Source of the DNA: Bacillus bingmayongensis
GTDB lineage: Bacteria; Bacillota; Bacilli; Bacillales; Bacillaceae_G
Assembly: GCF_000299035.1 (NCBI RefSeq)
Contig: NZ_AKCS01000005.1
Span: 124,001 to 188,000 of the forward strand
Length of the DNA stretch: 64,000 bases
Direction: 5' to 3'
A program made the position numbers and the translations under genes. The notes under the pieces were generated by a model. It did not search any database, had not been told where the DNA came from, and saw only the letters and a list, made by a program, of their open reading frames with translations. Below are positions 35,798 to 44,433 of this stretch, in pieces. How positions within the stretch are numbered: position 1 is the stretch's first letter; the number at the start of each line of letters is the position of its first letter.

Positions 35798-35933
35798 TCA
35801 ACATTTATTCATCTTTCCCATTCATTACAAGTACTGCGTAAACAAATAACTAACATGTAATTATGTTTCACCAGCAAGCCCCATCATAAAATAAGTTTAC
35901 TGCTTGACTGTGCTTCTTAAAATTTCTTCCTCC

Positions 35934-36713
35934 TTAAAATACGCCAGTGAACTGTAAAGTTAAAATTAAAGCACCTAGAGCCCATACATAATACGCGAAA
36001 ACTTTAAGGGAATGCTGTTTTAAGTATTGGATCATCCAAGATACTGCAATATATCCGAAAAATGCCGCAGATAAAGTACCAACGATTAACGATGTAGTTG
36101 AAATGGTTTCAGCTTTCCCTTGGAATACGTCCACAGATTGTAAAACGATAGCTCCAACGATAGCAGGCGTTGATAATAAGAATGAAAAATATGCCGCTGT
36201 TTCACGATCTAATTTTCTCCAAAGTGCAGCGACAATTGTCATACCAGAACGAGAGATTGCTGGAAAAATAGCAAACGCTTGAAACGAACCAATAATGAAA
36301 GCATCTTGATATGTAATGTCATCCATTTTCTTACGTCCATTTTTTTGTTTCTCTGCCATATATAAAAACAAACCTGTCACTAAAAATTCCCACCCAATTG
36401 TTACACCTGTTTTTGAAATCTCTTCAAAGAAGTCTTTAAATAATAGACCGATAACGACCGCTGGAATTGTTCCAATAACAAGTAAGAAAGTAAGTTTTGA
36501 AAATGGATTTTTAATTAAATAGATAAACTCTTTTTTATAATAAATAAACACTGCTAGCAATGTACCAATATGAAGCATCGTGTCTAAGAAAAGACCAGCT
36601 TCATCTAAGTTAAATAAATGTCTTCCTAAATACAAGTGACCGGTACTGCTTATAGGTAAAAATTCCGTTAACCCCTGAATAATTCCTAATATAAAGGCTT
36701 CTAACCAGTTCAT
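35934..36713 (-). CDS. uppP: Undecaprenyl-diphosphatase UppP (BacA type)
   Basis: The 259-residue membrane enzyme recycles undecaprenyl pyrophosphate for cell-wall synthesis and gives bacitracin tolerance. GIIQGLTEFLPISSTGHLYL at the start has the catalytic Glu, and FPAISRSGMTIVAALWR in the second repeat has the key Ser/Arg. About eight hydrophobic segments are present. AAAGGAGAT precedes the ATG. A PAP2-type phosphatase with the same likely role is at 51966. Confidence 0.93.
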   Translation of the reverse strand: MNWLEAFILGIIQGLTEFLPISSTGHLYLGRHLFNLDEAGLFLDTMLHIGTLLAVFIYYKKEFIYLIKNPFSKLTFLLVIGTIPAVVIGLLFKDFFEEISKTGVTIGWEFLVTGLFLYMAEKQKNGRKKMDDITYQDAFIIGSFQAFAIFPAISRSGMTIVAALWRKLDRETAAYFSFLLSTPAIVGAIVLQSVDVFQGKAETISTTSLIVGTLSAAFFGYIAVSWMIQYLKQHSLKVFAYYVWALGALILTLQFTGVF

Positions 36714-36815
36714 GGTGATCTCCTTTCTTGTTTGCTTGTACCAGTATATGTTTATTTTTACCTGTTATGAAAGAAAGGAAAAGGAATACGAGGTATAGGG
36801 ATTTTTCAGACAAAA

Positions 36816-36838
36816 AAAGAGCGCATACACGCTCTTAA
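36816..36838. terminator. Small hairpin
   Basis: AAAGAGCG / CGCTCTTA upstream of uppP, probably ending transcription of a neighbouring unit. Confidence 0.4.
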
Positions 36839-36957
36839 TATACTGAAATTTGTTTTCCTTTGAAACTAACGGCTCCTTGTTTATGCAGTAATATTACAAC
36901 GATACCGCATTTTCCTTAATTTCGTATTTAAACTAACCTTCTCTGTTTGCTCAAAAA

Positions 36958-36999
36958 GAAAAAACCGAAATCTATCTGCGATTTCGGTTTTTTCTTTTT
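36958..36999. terminator. Terminator near the DinB gene
   Basis: AAAAACCGAAATC / GATTTCGGTTTTTTC, strong and nearly symmetrical, downstream of the minus-strand DinB gene. Confidence 0.75.
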
Positions 37000-37047
37000 T
37001 ATAAACGATTAAACCTTTTTCAAAACGGTAGGGCTTTTTTTATTTTG

Positions 37048-37506
37048 TTACTTTTTCGCTTCTATAATACGTTTCATCGCTTTCATTTGACCGATATGAT
37101 CTGCTTCATGGTACAGCATCATACCGTAAAGCTCACCTACCGTTCCTAATCCTAAGAATGGCTCTGAAAGTTTCTTTTCAAATGATTCTTCCGGAATTCC
37201 ATTAATGCGCTGTGCTTGTTCTTGCAATTGAGACATTAACACTTCTAATGAAGGTCCTTCTGTTTTCCATTCAGATGGTCTTGTGCCATATCCAAACAGA
37301 CCAGAATATTCACTTGGCAAATGCTTAAACTCTTTTCCAAACATGAAAGACTCTGCTGCAGTTAACACGTGACCAATATGCCAACGGATTGTGTTGTTGA
37401 AGCCCTCCGGCTGCTTATCCGCAGTTTTTGCATCCAACGTTTCCATAAATTTAACTAATGCTCCACGGGTTAATTCAAATTGTTTTAAACCTACTGTTCT
37501 ATTCAC
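37048..37506 (-). CDS. DinB superfamily protein
   Basis: The 152-residue four-helix protein has TIRWHIGHVLTAAE (about residues 39-52) and MLYHEADHIGQMKAM near the end; these histidines bind a metal in DinB/YfiT proteins. Many members are thiol transferases that use bacillithiol, while others are of unknown use. Translation starts at GTG after AAAGGAAA. Confidence 0.82.
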   Translation of the reverse strand: MNRTVGLKQFELTRGALVKFMETLDAKTADKQPEGFNNTIRWHIGHVLTAAESFMFGKEFKHLPSEYSGLFGYGTRPSEWKTEGPSLEVLMSQLQEQAQRINGIPEESFEKKLSEPFLGLGTVGELYGMMLYHEADHIGQMKAMKRIIEAKK

Positions 37507-37690
37507 TCTATCGTTTCCTTTCTTATGTACAGTTTATTTAAATCTACCAGAAACAATCACGAAATACATCTAATATGCTTAACGAACTCCAACTAGGTGG
37601 TCTTTTGCTATTGATTGTTTTTTACTTCTAAACGAGAATACATAGTAAATAAACATAAAAAAGATACCCTCACGAGTGCCTCTCTCCGAT

Positions 37691-37882
37691 TTAAACTACT
37701 TTCTTACACAATGTTTTAGTTATTACAAATAACATGAAACTGTTGATTAATAAGCCTGCTAAATTTACATAAAAAAGGTTTGTTCTTGCGAAATTATACA
37801 AACCCATTAAAGTAAAACCAAGAAAAATAAGTGAAGCAATTATAAGTGCTACTGTTTTTTGTTTATCTTTATTCGCATGCAT
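37691..37882 (-). CDS. Small membrane protein, 63 aa, two TM segments
   Basis: AGGAGGAAT precedes an ATG that opens MHANKDKQKTVALIIASLIF. Two hydrophobic segments are linked by ARTNLFYVN, and a KTLCKKVV tail faces the cytoplasm. The strong start makes it a real gene; the family is not recognised. Confidence 0.6.
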   Translation of the reverse strand: MHANKDKQKTVALIIASLIFLGFTLMGLYNFARTNLFYVNLAGLLINSFMLFVITKTLCKKVV

Positions 37883-38041
37883 TTTATTCCTCCTAAAATT
37901 AGTATTTTATTTCAATCAATTGTGTATGAATAATAAAGTCGTTTAATTATATTCTTACAAATACAATAACCATCTATCTGTTTAACGAAAAAAACATGAC
38001 CTTAATATAGTACTAAGATCATGTTTTAAATTGCTCTTATT

Positions 38042-38416
38042 TTATTTATAAAATACCTTATCAACATTATACTTCGCTTGAAGCTCATTAATAATATATG
38101 TTTCGTAAATTTCTCTTTCCGTTGGATCTTCTACAATACATACATCAATGCGGTATACTTCATCACGATGTGCTTTAATTGGTGAAACATTGTCTTCAAA
38201 ATGCTTTTTAATACGCTGTCTTATTTTACGTGCTTTCCCAACAAAGAGAAGTTCGTCATTAATATTATAAAACATAAAAATGCCGCCTTTATCTCTTGGG
38301 AACAAGTGGAAATCGATGAATCCATGAATTGGAGTAATTCTTGGCTCATCTCCTTTTATCACTTGTTTTCTTTCTGTTATAGAAACATCAACTGCAGGTA
38401 TATCAATTTTAATCAA
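38042..38416 (-). CDS. GIY-YIG nuclease family protein
   Basis: The 124-residue protein carries a GIY-YIG-like domain at about residues 43-110. GGIFMFYNI stands for GIY, LLFVGKARKIRQRIKKHF for YIG plus the Arg helix, and E in PTEREIYETYIINEL. It resembles UvrC-type N-terminal domains and small stand-alone nucleases. The start is TTG at 38416. The first Tyr of the GIY motif is replaced by Phe (GIFMFY), so activity is uncertain. Confidence 0.78.
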   Translation of the reverse strand: MIKIDIPAVDVSITERKQVIKGDEPRITPIHGFIDFHLFPRDKGGIFMFYNINDELLFVGKARKIRQRIKKHFEDNVSPIKAHRDEVYRIDVCIVEDPTEREIYETYIINELQAKYNVDKVFYK

Positions 38417-38544
38417 GTTACTTCACGTCCTCTTTTATTATAAAGGTAAATAATAGCACAAGTATGTAAGAAAAGCTATTCGTGTTGATTATAAATGCAA
38501 TTTAATTAGATTTGTACAAACGATTTGCTAAAAAACAACTTTTA

Positions 38545-39114
38545 CTATCTACTAAATATTATAGGTATATCTTTTATGCATTTTCTCCAAATCATATGAT
38601 CATATGATTTACCCCAATAATCCTTTAGCAAAAAGTTAGGCTCTCCAAATTTTTTCTTCCATATTTTCTGTGCGTTAGTATATCCGCTATCCAAACAGAA
38701 TTCTTTAATCCCTCTACCTAATAAGGTAAGGAGTACCACATTTAAAAGTAAATTTCCGATGCCGCGTCTTTGATAATTCGGAAGTACAAATAAAGTACCT
38801 AGTTCATACAAGTCTTTTAATGCGCCATCTGTGCAACTATTAATAAGTTTACTGGATGGACCAAATTCAATTGTGCCGATAATTTTATTACAACGTTTAT
38901 CTACAGCTATCAAAAAATATCGATTTTTCCCATCGTTATCAAAGTCACATTTCAAGTACTGCTTTTTAGTTTCAAGTTCATTTTCTATGTCATCAGCCAA
39001 CTCCGATAAACCTTCTCTAGCAAACGTATCCATAATGACTGTATGAAACAATTGATTTAACTCTTCATAATCTTCAATGGTTGGTCTTCTTATCCCAACG
39101 TTATAGTTATACAT
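38545..39114 (-). CDS. GNAT family N-acetyltransferase
   Basis: The 189-residue protein has LYELGTLFVLPNYQRRGIGN then LLLNVVLL (about residues 108-135), the acetyl-CoA binding loop. AAGGAG precedes the ATG. The N-terminus (IRRPTIEDYEELNQLFH) is typical of GNAT enzymes. The substrate is unknown. Confidence 0.8.
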   Translation of the reverse strand: MYNYNVGIRRPTIEDYEELNQLFHTVIMDTFAREGLSELADDIENELETKKQYLKCDFDNDGKNRYFLIAVDKRCNKIIGTIEFGPSSKLINSCTDGALKDLYELGTLFVLPNYQRRGIGNLLLNVVLLTLLGRGIKEFCLDSGYTNAQKIWKKKFGEPNFLLKDYWGKSYDHMIWRKCIKDIPIIFSR

Positions 39115-39276
39115 TTATGGCAACTCCTTAATCCTTTAAAATTCTATGTGTAATTGTTTTATGTTTTTGATGCTATCTATTTCAAAATTACAATCCATAT
39201 AGCTTTTCTCCAACATACTCAAAATTCCCTCTGCACATATAAAATTTACTACGGACATTGTAGAAAGAAACAACAA

Positions 39277-39311
39277 AAAAGATTAGGTAGTTATTCCTAA
39301 TCTTTTTTGTT
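39277..39311. terminator. Hairpin terminator
   Basis: AAAAAAGATTAGG / CCTAATCTTTTTT just after the DadA-like gene. Confidence 0.75.
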
Positions 39312-39325
39312 TCTAGATCTAATAA

Positions 39326-40441
39326 CTATTCAATTGCACCAGCTACATCATAATGACTTAAATCTAATTCTATCGGTTGTCCTAAAGCAAGTTTCGCAAG
39401 TTCAGAACCTAAGTATGGACCCGCTGTTAATCCAGAAGCACCTAGACCATTCGCAACTAGTATACCTTTAAACTTCGGTAACGGACCAATGACTGGGAGA
39501 AATCCTGGTGTAAATGGTCTAAAACCAACTCTCGTTTCCAGCATCGTACTATTTTCTAACCCTGGTGCCACAGACAATGCCTTATCAAAGACTTCATGTA
39601 AACCACCCGCTGTAACACGATAATCAAGACCAGTATCATTTTCATGTGTTGCTCCCACAACTACACGGCCATCTTCAAAGGTTAAAATATACTGATCGTT
39701 TGGCGGCATAACAACTGGCCAGCTTTCAGTATTCATATTTGGCATATGTAAATGAACAATTTGTGCTTTTTGGAAAGTCACAAGAAAGTTAACCCCAAGT
39801 GGTTTTAGCAATTCATTTGCCCACGCTCCTGCTGTAACAATCACTTGATCTGCCGTTACTGTTTCACCATTTACAGTAACACCTTTGACATGATTATTTT
39901 CATGAACTAAAACAGCATCGCCTTTTATAAAAATAGCACCATGCTTTTTCGCAGCATTTACGAGAGACTGACGAAGCGCTCTTCCATTTACTCGAGCAGC
40001 ACCACTTATATGTACTGCAGCATATTCTTCAGATAATGGCGGGAATAAACTATTTGTTTCCTCTGGCGATAGACGAGTGATTTCACCGATTTCCGGAGCA
40101 TCCTCACGTCGCTTATACGCTCGCTCCTCCATTTGATCTAACTTTTTATCATCTGTATGTAAGCTAATAGCACCTACCCGGTTATACCCTGTATCTGTTT
40201 CGCCGTCATCTTCTAATTGCTGAATTAAAGAAGCATAATATCGCGCCCCGCCTTTGGCAATTTTGTACCAAGCTTGATTACGACGCTGTGAAAGCCAAGG
40301 ACATACAATTCCTGCCGCCGCATCCGTTGCTTGCCCTAAATCCTGACGGTCAACTAATGTAATATGAGCTCCTGTCTTAGCAAGGTGATAAGCAGTAGAC
40401 GCTCCTAAAATTCCAGCTCCAACTACAATATACGATTTCAT
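39326..40441 (-). CDS. FAD-dependent amino acid oxidase/dehydrogenase (DadA/GlyOX-like)
   Basis: The 371-residue DAO-family flavoprotein starts YIVVGAGILGASTAYHLA with the FAD-binding GxGxxG and LVDR acidic strand. GIVCPWLSQRRN, VTAGAWAN and a C-terminal GFRPFTPGFLPVIG followed by NGLGASGLTAGP are also typical. It would oxidise a D-amino acid, glycine or a secondary amine, in the cytoplasm or at the membrane. The start is at 40441 after AAGGTG. It is monocistronic between two terminators. Confidence 0.85.
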   Translation of the reverse strand: MKSYIVVGAGILGASTAYHLAKTGAHITLVDRQDLGQATDAAAGIVCPWLSQRRNQAWYKIAKGGARYYASLIQQLEDDGETDTGYNRVGAISLHTDDKKLDQMEERAYKRREDAPEIGEITRLSPEETNSLFPPLSEEYAAVHISGAARVNGRALRQSLVNAAKKHGAIFIKGDAVLVHENNHVKGVTVNGETVTADQVIVTAGAWANELLKPLGVNFLVTFQKAQIVHLHMPNMNTESWPVVMPPNDQYILTFEDGRVVVGATHENDTGLDYRVTAGGLHEVFDKALSVAPGLENSTMLETRVGFRPFTPGFLPVIGPLPKFKGILVANGLGASGLTAGPYLGSELAKLALGQPIELDLSHYDVAGAIE

Positions 40442-40640
40442 TTCAAACACCTTTTCTTATTCATTCTTTTAAGTTTTATTTACTGTATAAAGGTTCTACA
40501 CATTTTAGATGCTGTAAAAAAGCAACTCTCATAAATCCTGAACCATATTCAGTATACTTGAAGGAGAGGTTTTTTCAACTTTTTCATTCTATTAATTTTG
40601 TCATCATTATGTATTTTAATATCGAAAATCGAATTTCATA

Positions 40641-40694
40641 AAAAAACATATCCTTGATTCCTTATTTATAACATGAAATCAAGGATATGTTTTA
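40641..40694. terminator. Long hairpin terminator
   Basis: AAACATATCCTTGATT / AATCAAGGATATGTTT, a 16-base perfect stem in the 350-base gap downstream of the YdeI-like gene. Confidence 0.75.
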
Positions 40695-40801
40695 CATCTT
40701 GAGATTAAACATACATATCTACTATTAATGGGGCATGGAGACTGCAATCTTTAAAAAGTTAGGTCATTTTGACATACTCCAGTTCCACTACTGAAACTTC
40801 T

Positions 40802-41452
40802 TTATTTCTTCTTTCTGCGGAATAAATCAAGTGACTTATATCCTTGTGAAAGGATTTCAATCATTTGCTGCTCACGCTTTTCACGTGTTTGTTGCTGCTT
40901 TGCTGAGAATATGTGACGTGCCCAATCTTTTTGATATCCTGGTGTTAAACCTTGATAAAACAGAAGTTCATTTGGGTGATCAGCTAATAATGCTTCTACA
41001 TCTTTAATATTCTCTACATAATCAGCAACACATTGACTAGCAGCAGATGTTTTCTTAATTTTCTTTTTTTCGCGTTTCAAACCAACGACAGTAAAGACAT
41101 CATCCATACTTACCATTCGTGCGAACTTGATATCACTATTATCTACGTATCCATCTTCTCCAACGTTCATTGCTGGAAATATTTCATCTCTGTGAATAAA
41201 AGTTTCATAACGAGTGTTACCTTTTTTCGGATAAGCAAAAAATAAATAGCCTTTTTCAAGTAATAGTTGTTTATTAAGAATAAGTTGCGTGTGCTGTACC
41301 ATCTCATCAATTGTTTCTACAAAAACGAAAATAGCATCATGATCGTTTGAAAGAGTAGTTGCTTGTTTAGTAAAGACATCGTAATCTTCCGGTTGGTTGA
41401 CAACCACCATATTTGTATATTTGTTAAGATTTAATTTATCGATAATTGTCAT
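40802..41452 (-). CDS. YdeI/OmpD-associated family protein
   Basis: The 216-residue cytoplasmic protein has an N-terminal alpha/beta domain and a C-terminal helical domain. The latter ends in GLTPGYQKDWARHIFSAKQQ then TREKREQQMIEIL, the signature of the YdeI/OmpD-associated (bacteriocin-protection) family. In this group the N-terminus resembles a DUF3052-like part. AGAAGGAG precedes the ATG. The bacteriocin-protection label rests on E. coli work and may not apply here. Confidence 0.75.
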   Translation of the reverse strand: MTIIDKLNLNKYTNMVVVNQPEDYDVFTKQATTLSNDHDAIFVFVETIDEMVQHTQLILNKQLLLEKGYLFFAYPKKGNTRYETFIHRDEIFPAMNVGEDGYVDNSDIKFARMVSMDDVFTVVGLKREKKKIKKTSAASQCVADYVENIKDVEALLADHPNELLFYQGLTPGYQKDWARHIFSAKQQQTREKREQQMIEILSQGYKSLDLFRRKKK

Positions 41453-41498
41453 TGCTGGCTCCTTCTTTCAATTCAAGTTTTCATTATATTTTATTATT

Positions 41499-41682
41499 TC
41501 ATAGCACAATATTACTATAGGAAGTATCACCAGTAAATCGAAAAAAACTACGCTTTAAAAGAGTCATATCACCAACCTTAGCAACTCTCCCCGCAACATC
41601 GGTATCATTAATTACCTTTATTAACGCATTCTTTAATATCCCTTGAAGTGTTGCAGCAGTTCCATGTTCGTCACTCCTTCAT
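41499..41682 (-). pseudogene. C-terminal remnant of an unidentified gene
   Basis: The minus-strand frame reads DEHGTAATLQGILKNALIKV then GRVAKVGDMTLLKRSFFRFT and ends SYSNIVL. The sequence is protein-like but has no in-frame start. A short ATG frame with GGAGTGA upstream (MELLQHFKGY) overlaps it in another phase. The parent family is not recognised. Confidence 0.35.
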
Positions 41683-41684
41683 TC

Positions 41685-41700
41685 ATATACTCGAGTATAT
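41685..41700. repeat. 16-bp perfect palindrome
   Basis: ATATACTCGAGTATAT is perfectly symmetrical and lies just upstream of the minus-strand remnant. It looks like an operator of a dimeric repressor whose target gene has decayed. Confidence 0.45.
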
Positions 41701-41908
41701 AAAGAGATATATTAAAATGTCTTTTTATTTATTAATAGTCAATTATAGAATAAAACATGTAAGCAACAAAAGCTTTCAAAGATTTTAAAGGATTATACTG
41801 TTTTGATTATGAGTATTTTTTCTTAACAACTTCCCGTTTTGGGAGAGCATTTTTAAAAAGTGAATATAGGGATGAAGGTATTATAACTATAGAGAGGAAG
41901 TGGAACCT

Positions 41909-42247
41909 TTGAAACTAAACCATATCAATCTAACGGTCACTGACGTTAACGCTGCTCGAAAGTTCTTGGAGAAATATTTCAACCTACAAACTAAGAGTAC
42001 GCATGGCGATTCATTCGCTGTACTGTTAGACGAAGATGGATTATTGCTCGCTTTGATGAAAGGTACTCAGGTCAGTTACCCGAAATCCTTTCATATAGGT
42101 TTTTCGCAGGAGAGTGAAGAACGGGTGAACGAGATCTATCAACACTTGAAGAATGATGGATTTGATGTAAAACCGCCAAAAAGGACTCATCGCTGGACAT
42201 TCTATGTTAAAGCCCCAGGTGGATTTAACATAGAGGTGTTTAGTTAA
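41909..42247 (+). CDS. VOC (glyoxalase/bleomycin resistance) family protein
   Basis: The 112-residue single-domain VOC protein opens with KLNHINLTVTDVNAARKFLE with a metal-type His and ends APGGFNIEVFS with the terminal metal-binding Glu. The start is TTG at 41909, ten bases after AGAGG; the GTG at 41900 is too close to that site. Its base composition is somewhat richer in GC than the neighbours, which may indicate a recent arrival. The substrate is unknown. Confidence 0.8.
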   Translation: MKLNHINLTVTDVNAARKFLEKYFNLQTKSTHGDSFAVLLDEDGLLLALMKGTQVSYPKSFHIGFSQESEERVNEIYQHLKNDGFDVKPPKRTHRWTFYVKAPGGFNIEVFS

Positions 42248-42280
42248 ATGAAGATATTCAATGATCGTTCAATAGCAGAA

Positions 42281-42318
42281 TATTTTAAAATGTAATCTTA
42301 AGATTACATTTTAAAATA
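42281..42318. repeat. 38-bp perfect palindrome without loop
   Basis: The left half TATTTTAAAATGTAATCTT is the exact reverse complement of the right half. It starts 34 bases after the VOC stop codon. It has no T-run and is followed 100 bases later by a normal terminator. Confidence 0.8.
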
Positions 42319-42421
42319 ATATGAATGGACATCCCTCCTGACTCATGACATACTGGTTATTCATTGGACTTCTTTGGTTTGCTATACAGAGATACCAAAA
42401 TACAACTTAGATATTTGAATC

Positions 42422-42466
42422 AAAAAAATCCAATTCTAACCTATATGTGGTTAGAATTGGATTTTT
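42422..42466 (+). terminator. Hairpin terminator
   Basis: AAAATCCAATTCTAACC / GGTTAGAATTGGATTTT with a T tail. Confidence 0.75.
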
Positions 42467-42865
42467 CATATCTATTTTACTTCACATGTTTTTTTCAAAA
42501 TGTTGGCGGTATCCCATGCCAATCAAGCTAGTGAAAAGAAATACCCCATTGTCATCAATCTAACAGAACAGGTTGCCCCAAAAACGATAAAAATGAACAA
42601 AATTCTCATAGATAACTGTGGATAGATAATAATTTTGTTTTGTGAGCATTTCAAAATATTAGCAAGGTGGACGGGGTTATTCATTATTTAAGTTGATGGA
42701 CAGGTGACGATACCCCAAAGAGAAGTTTCATTACCTTTTCCATCTATCAATTTAAGAATCTATACAAAAAAGAGGAAAAAGAAAATCTCAATCCCCCAGA
42801 ATTCTTGTCCAATCACTCTTTTTATATAATTCATAAGTTAATAATAAAGGGAGGGGAATCCTATA
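42467..42865. other. Intergenic region without recognisable genes
   Basis: About 400 bases of mixed composition. A locally more GC-rich part around 42660-42720 (AAGGTGGACGGGG, CAGGTGACGATACCCC) looks like a gene or element relic, but no open frame of useful length survives. Confidence 0.3.
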
Positions 42866-43318
42866 GTGACTTTACTACAATTAATTAGACCATCCGCATT
42901 TAGAGCTGTAAAAGCATTTAACCAGAATGTAATTATTGAACGATTTCAACAGATTACGTATGAAACTAAACAATTTGATTTAAAAAATGAATATAATATA
43001 TCCGATTCAACCTTTGTTCCTCAAAGAAAGGGAGTATATATTATTACTGCAGGTGCAGCATTTCTTGCTAAATTTCCTTTTGATACTTCTCGTACTACAA
43101 CAATGTTAATACGTGTAAATGATATTGATATCGTCAAAGAAGATCACCATTTTGTGCCAGAATTAGCTGGACGACCTTATGCCGTAAGAATAAGTACTAT
43201 TCTACAATTAAATAAAAGGGATAAAGTCCAAGTATGGACAATTATTAGCGGAGGAAATATGACTATTTTGAATAACGAAGGAACACATTTTGAAGCAGCT
43301 AGATTTTCATCTCCATAA
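42866..43318 (+). CDS. C1q/TNF-like beta-sandwich protein
   Basis: The 150-residue protein has a C1q-like pattern. NISDSTFVPQRKGVYIITAG opens the domain, TTMLIRVNDIDI lies in the middle, and YAVRISTILQLNKRDKVQVW precedes FEAARFS at the end. In the B. cereus group such domains occur at the tips of BclA-type exosporium fibres and in small exosporium or spore-surface proteins. No collagen-like repeat is attached here. Translation starts at GTG after GGGAGGGG. A spore-surface role is inferred. Confidence 0.65.
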   Translation: MTLLQLIRPSAFRAVKAFNQNVIIERFQQITYETKQFDLKNEYNISDSTFVPQRKGVYIITAGAAFLAKFPFDTSRTTTMLIRVNDIDIVKEDHHFVPELAGRPYAVRISTILQLNKRDKVQVWTIISGGNMTILNNEGTHFEAARFSSP

Positions 43319-43387
43319 AATTGCATCATTGTATCAGTATAATCACAATTAACTAAAAATATTTTTTTTCTTTTTAATTATAAAAAG

Positions 43388-43418
43388 AAAAAAGAGCTTT
43401 TTTCAAAGCTCTTTTTTC
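43388..43418. terminator. Bidirectional terminator
   Basis: AAAAAAGAGCTTT / AAAGCTCTTTTTT between the convergent C1q-like and 72-aa genes. Confidence 0.8.
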
Positions 43419-43425
43419 TATCTAA

Positions 43426-43644
43426 TTATTCAATACGAAGTGCTAAAATATCTCTACAATCTAAAACAATCACAGTTCCTGGTTCTGTTACATTATCTAC
43501 AAAAGTTGCACAAAAATTTTCCATATTGAAATTAACAAAAATAACGTCTTCGATTGTATTTCCACTTAAAAAAATATCTACTTCTGTACCTAATGGTAAA
43601 GTTACTAACTGTTCACATACGCATTTTTCATGACGATGAGACAT
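43426..43644 (-). CDS. Small beta-rich protein, 72 aa, possibly spore-associated
   Basis: AAGGAGGTG precedes MSHRHEKCVCEQLVTLPLGT. Alternating hydrophobic strands (VDIFLSGNTIEDVIFVNF, VIVLDCRDILALRIE) and four cysteines suggest a compact beta-barrel, like an Sm fold or a coat/exosporium protein. It sits beside a C1q-like gene and behind a duplicated 56-base repeat. The family is not firmly recognised. Confidence 0.6.
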   Translation of the reverse strand: MSHRHEKCVCEQLVTLPLGTEVDIFLSGNTIEDVIFVNFNMENFCATFVDNVTEPGTVIVLDCRDILALRIE

Positions 43645-43668
43645 TTAAAAACACCTCCTTCTAGAAAT

Positions 43669-43780
43669 ATTGAATTCATTATATTCTATGTTTAAATACA
43701 AGAATTACTTGTTTCATAGTCTATATTGAACTCATTATATTCTATGTTTAAATACAAGAATTGCTTGTTTCATAGTCTAT
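43669..43780 (-). repeat. Tandem 56-bp direct repeat with internal dyad
   Basis: Two copies (43669-43724 and 43725-43780) differ at only two bases. Each contains the dyad CTATG...ACAAG-N5-CTTGT...CATAG and, on the minus strand, a TATAAT-like element. The repeat lies directly upstream of the 72-aa gene, so it is probably a duplicated promoter/operator. Confidence 0.75.
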
Positions 43781-43984
43781 ATTTCAAAGAAGTGGTATTT
43801 CACTATCCTATACAAGATTTCATACAAAAAAAGAGACCAAAAAAATCGCAAAGATCTTTAGAATCCCCGCTATAACAACAATGTATAAAATCATGTATAT
43901 AAATTGGACAAGTACAAAGGAATAACGGTATTTTTTATACCATTATTCTTAGGTTTTTTACTTTTCATTAAAATATATGTCTCT

Positions 43985-44158
43985 CCTAACTGTTTTGTAA
44001 AGTTTTCGATGATTCTACAATATCAACTGTTTGTATCACTTTCGCAAAGGTCACTAATCGATGCATTCTGATAAACCAAGGTAAATCTTTTAAAATATAT
44101 TCATCAATTCCTGTTAGTTCGTATAAGCAATGATTAATCTGCACAGATAATAATGTAT
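43985..44158 (-). pseudogene. C-terminal remnant of a phosphotransferase-like gene
   Basis: The minus-strand frame reads INHCLYELTGIDEYILKDL then PWFIRMHRLVTFAKVIQT and ends SSKTLQNS. The WFIRMHRL pattern resembles the C-terminal helices of aminoglycoside phosphotransferase-fold kinases. There is no start codon or upstream catalytic region, so only the tail survives. Confidence 0.4.
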
Positions 44159-44433
44159 AAGTTCTCTATGATTGTATTTTTCACTCTTTTCGGCCTTATC
44201 TATGTACATTTATTTATTTTTTAGTTATATTATGGTTATTGAATGATTACGAAATTTAATCTTTCGCTTATAAAAAGATCTGTATTTTTTATATCCATAA
44301 CAACACTACAAAATGTATGAAAATCCATTTGTCGAATGAATTCTACACGGAAGGAGGATTGTTGGTTGTTCATCAGGATATAAAAATCAGTTTTCTTTCA
44401 TTAAGAACGCTGATAAAAAATACAGGAGGCGAC

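Noticed and set aside
42467-42865. Mobile-element relic in the GC-richer patch near 42660
   Set aside because: No terminal repeats, transposase motifs or open frame could be found to support it.
43669-43780. PlcR box or CRISPR-like unit in the 56-bp repeats
   Set aside because: TATG and CATA are too far apart for a PlcR box, and there are only two adjoining copies without spacers.
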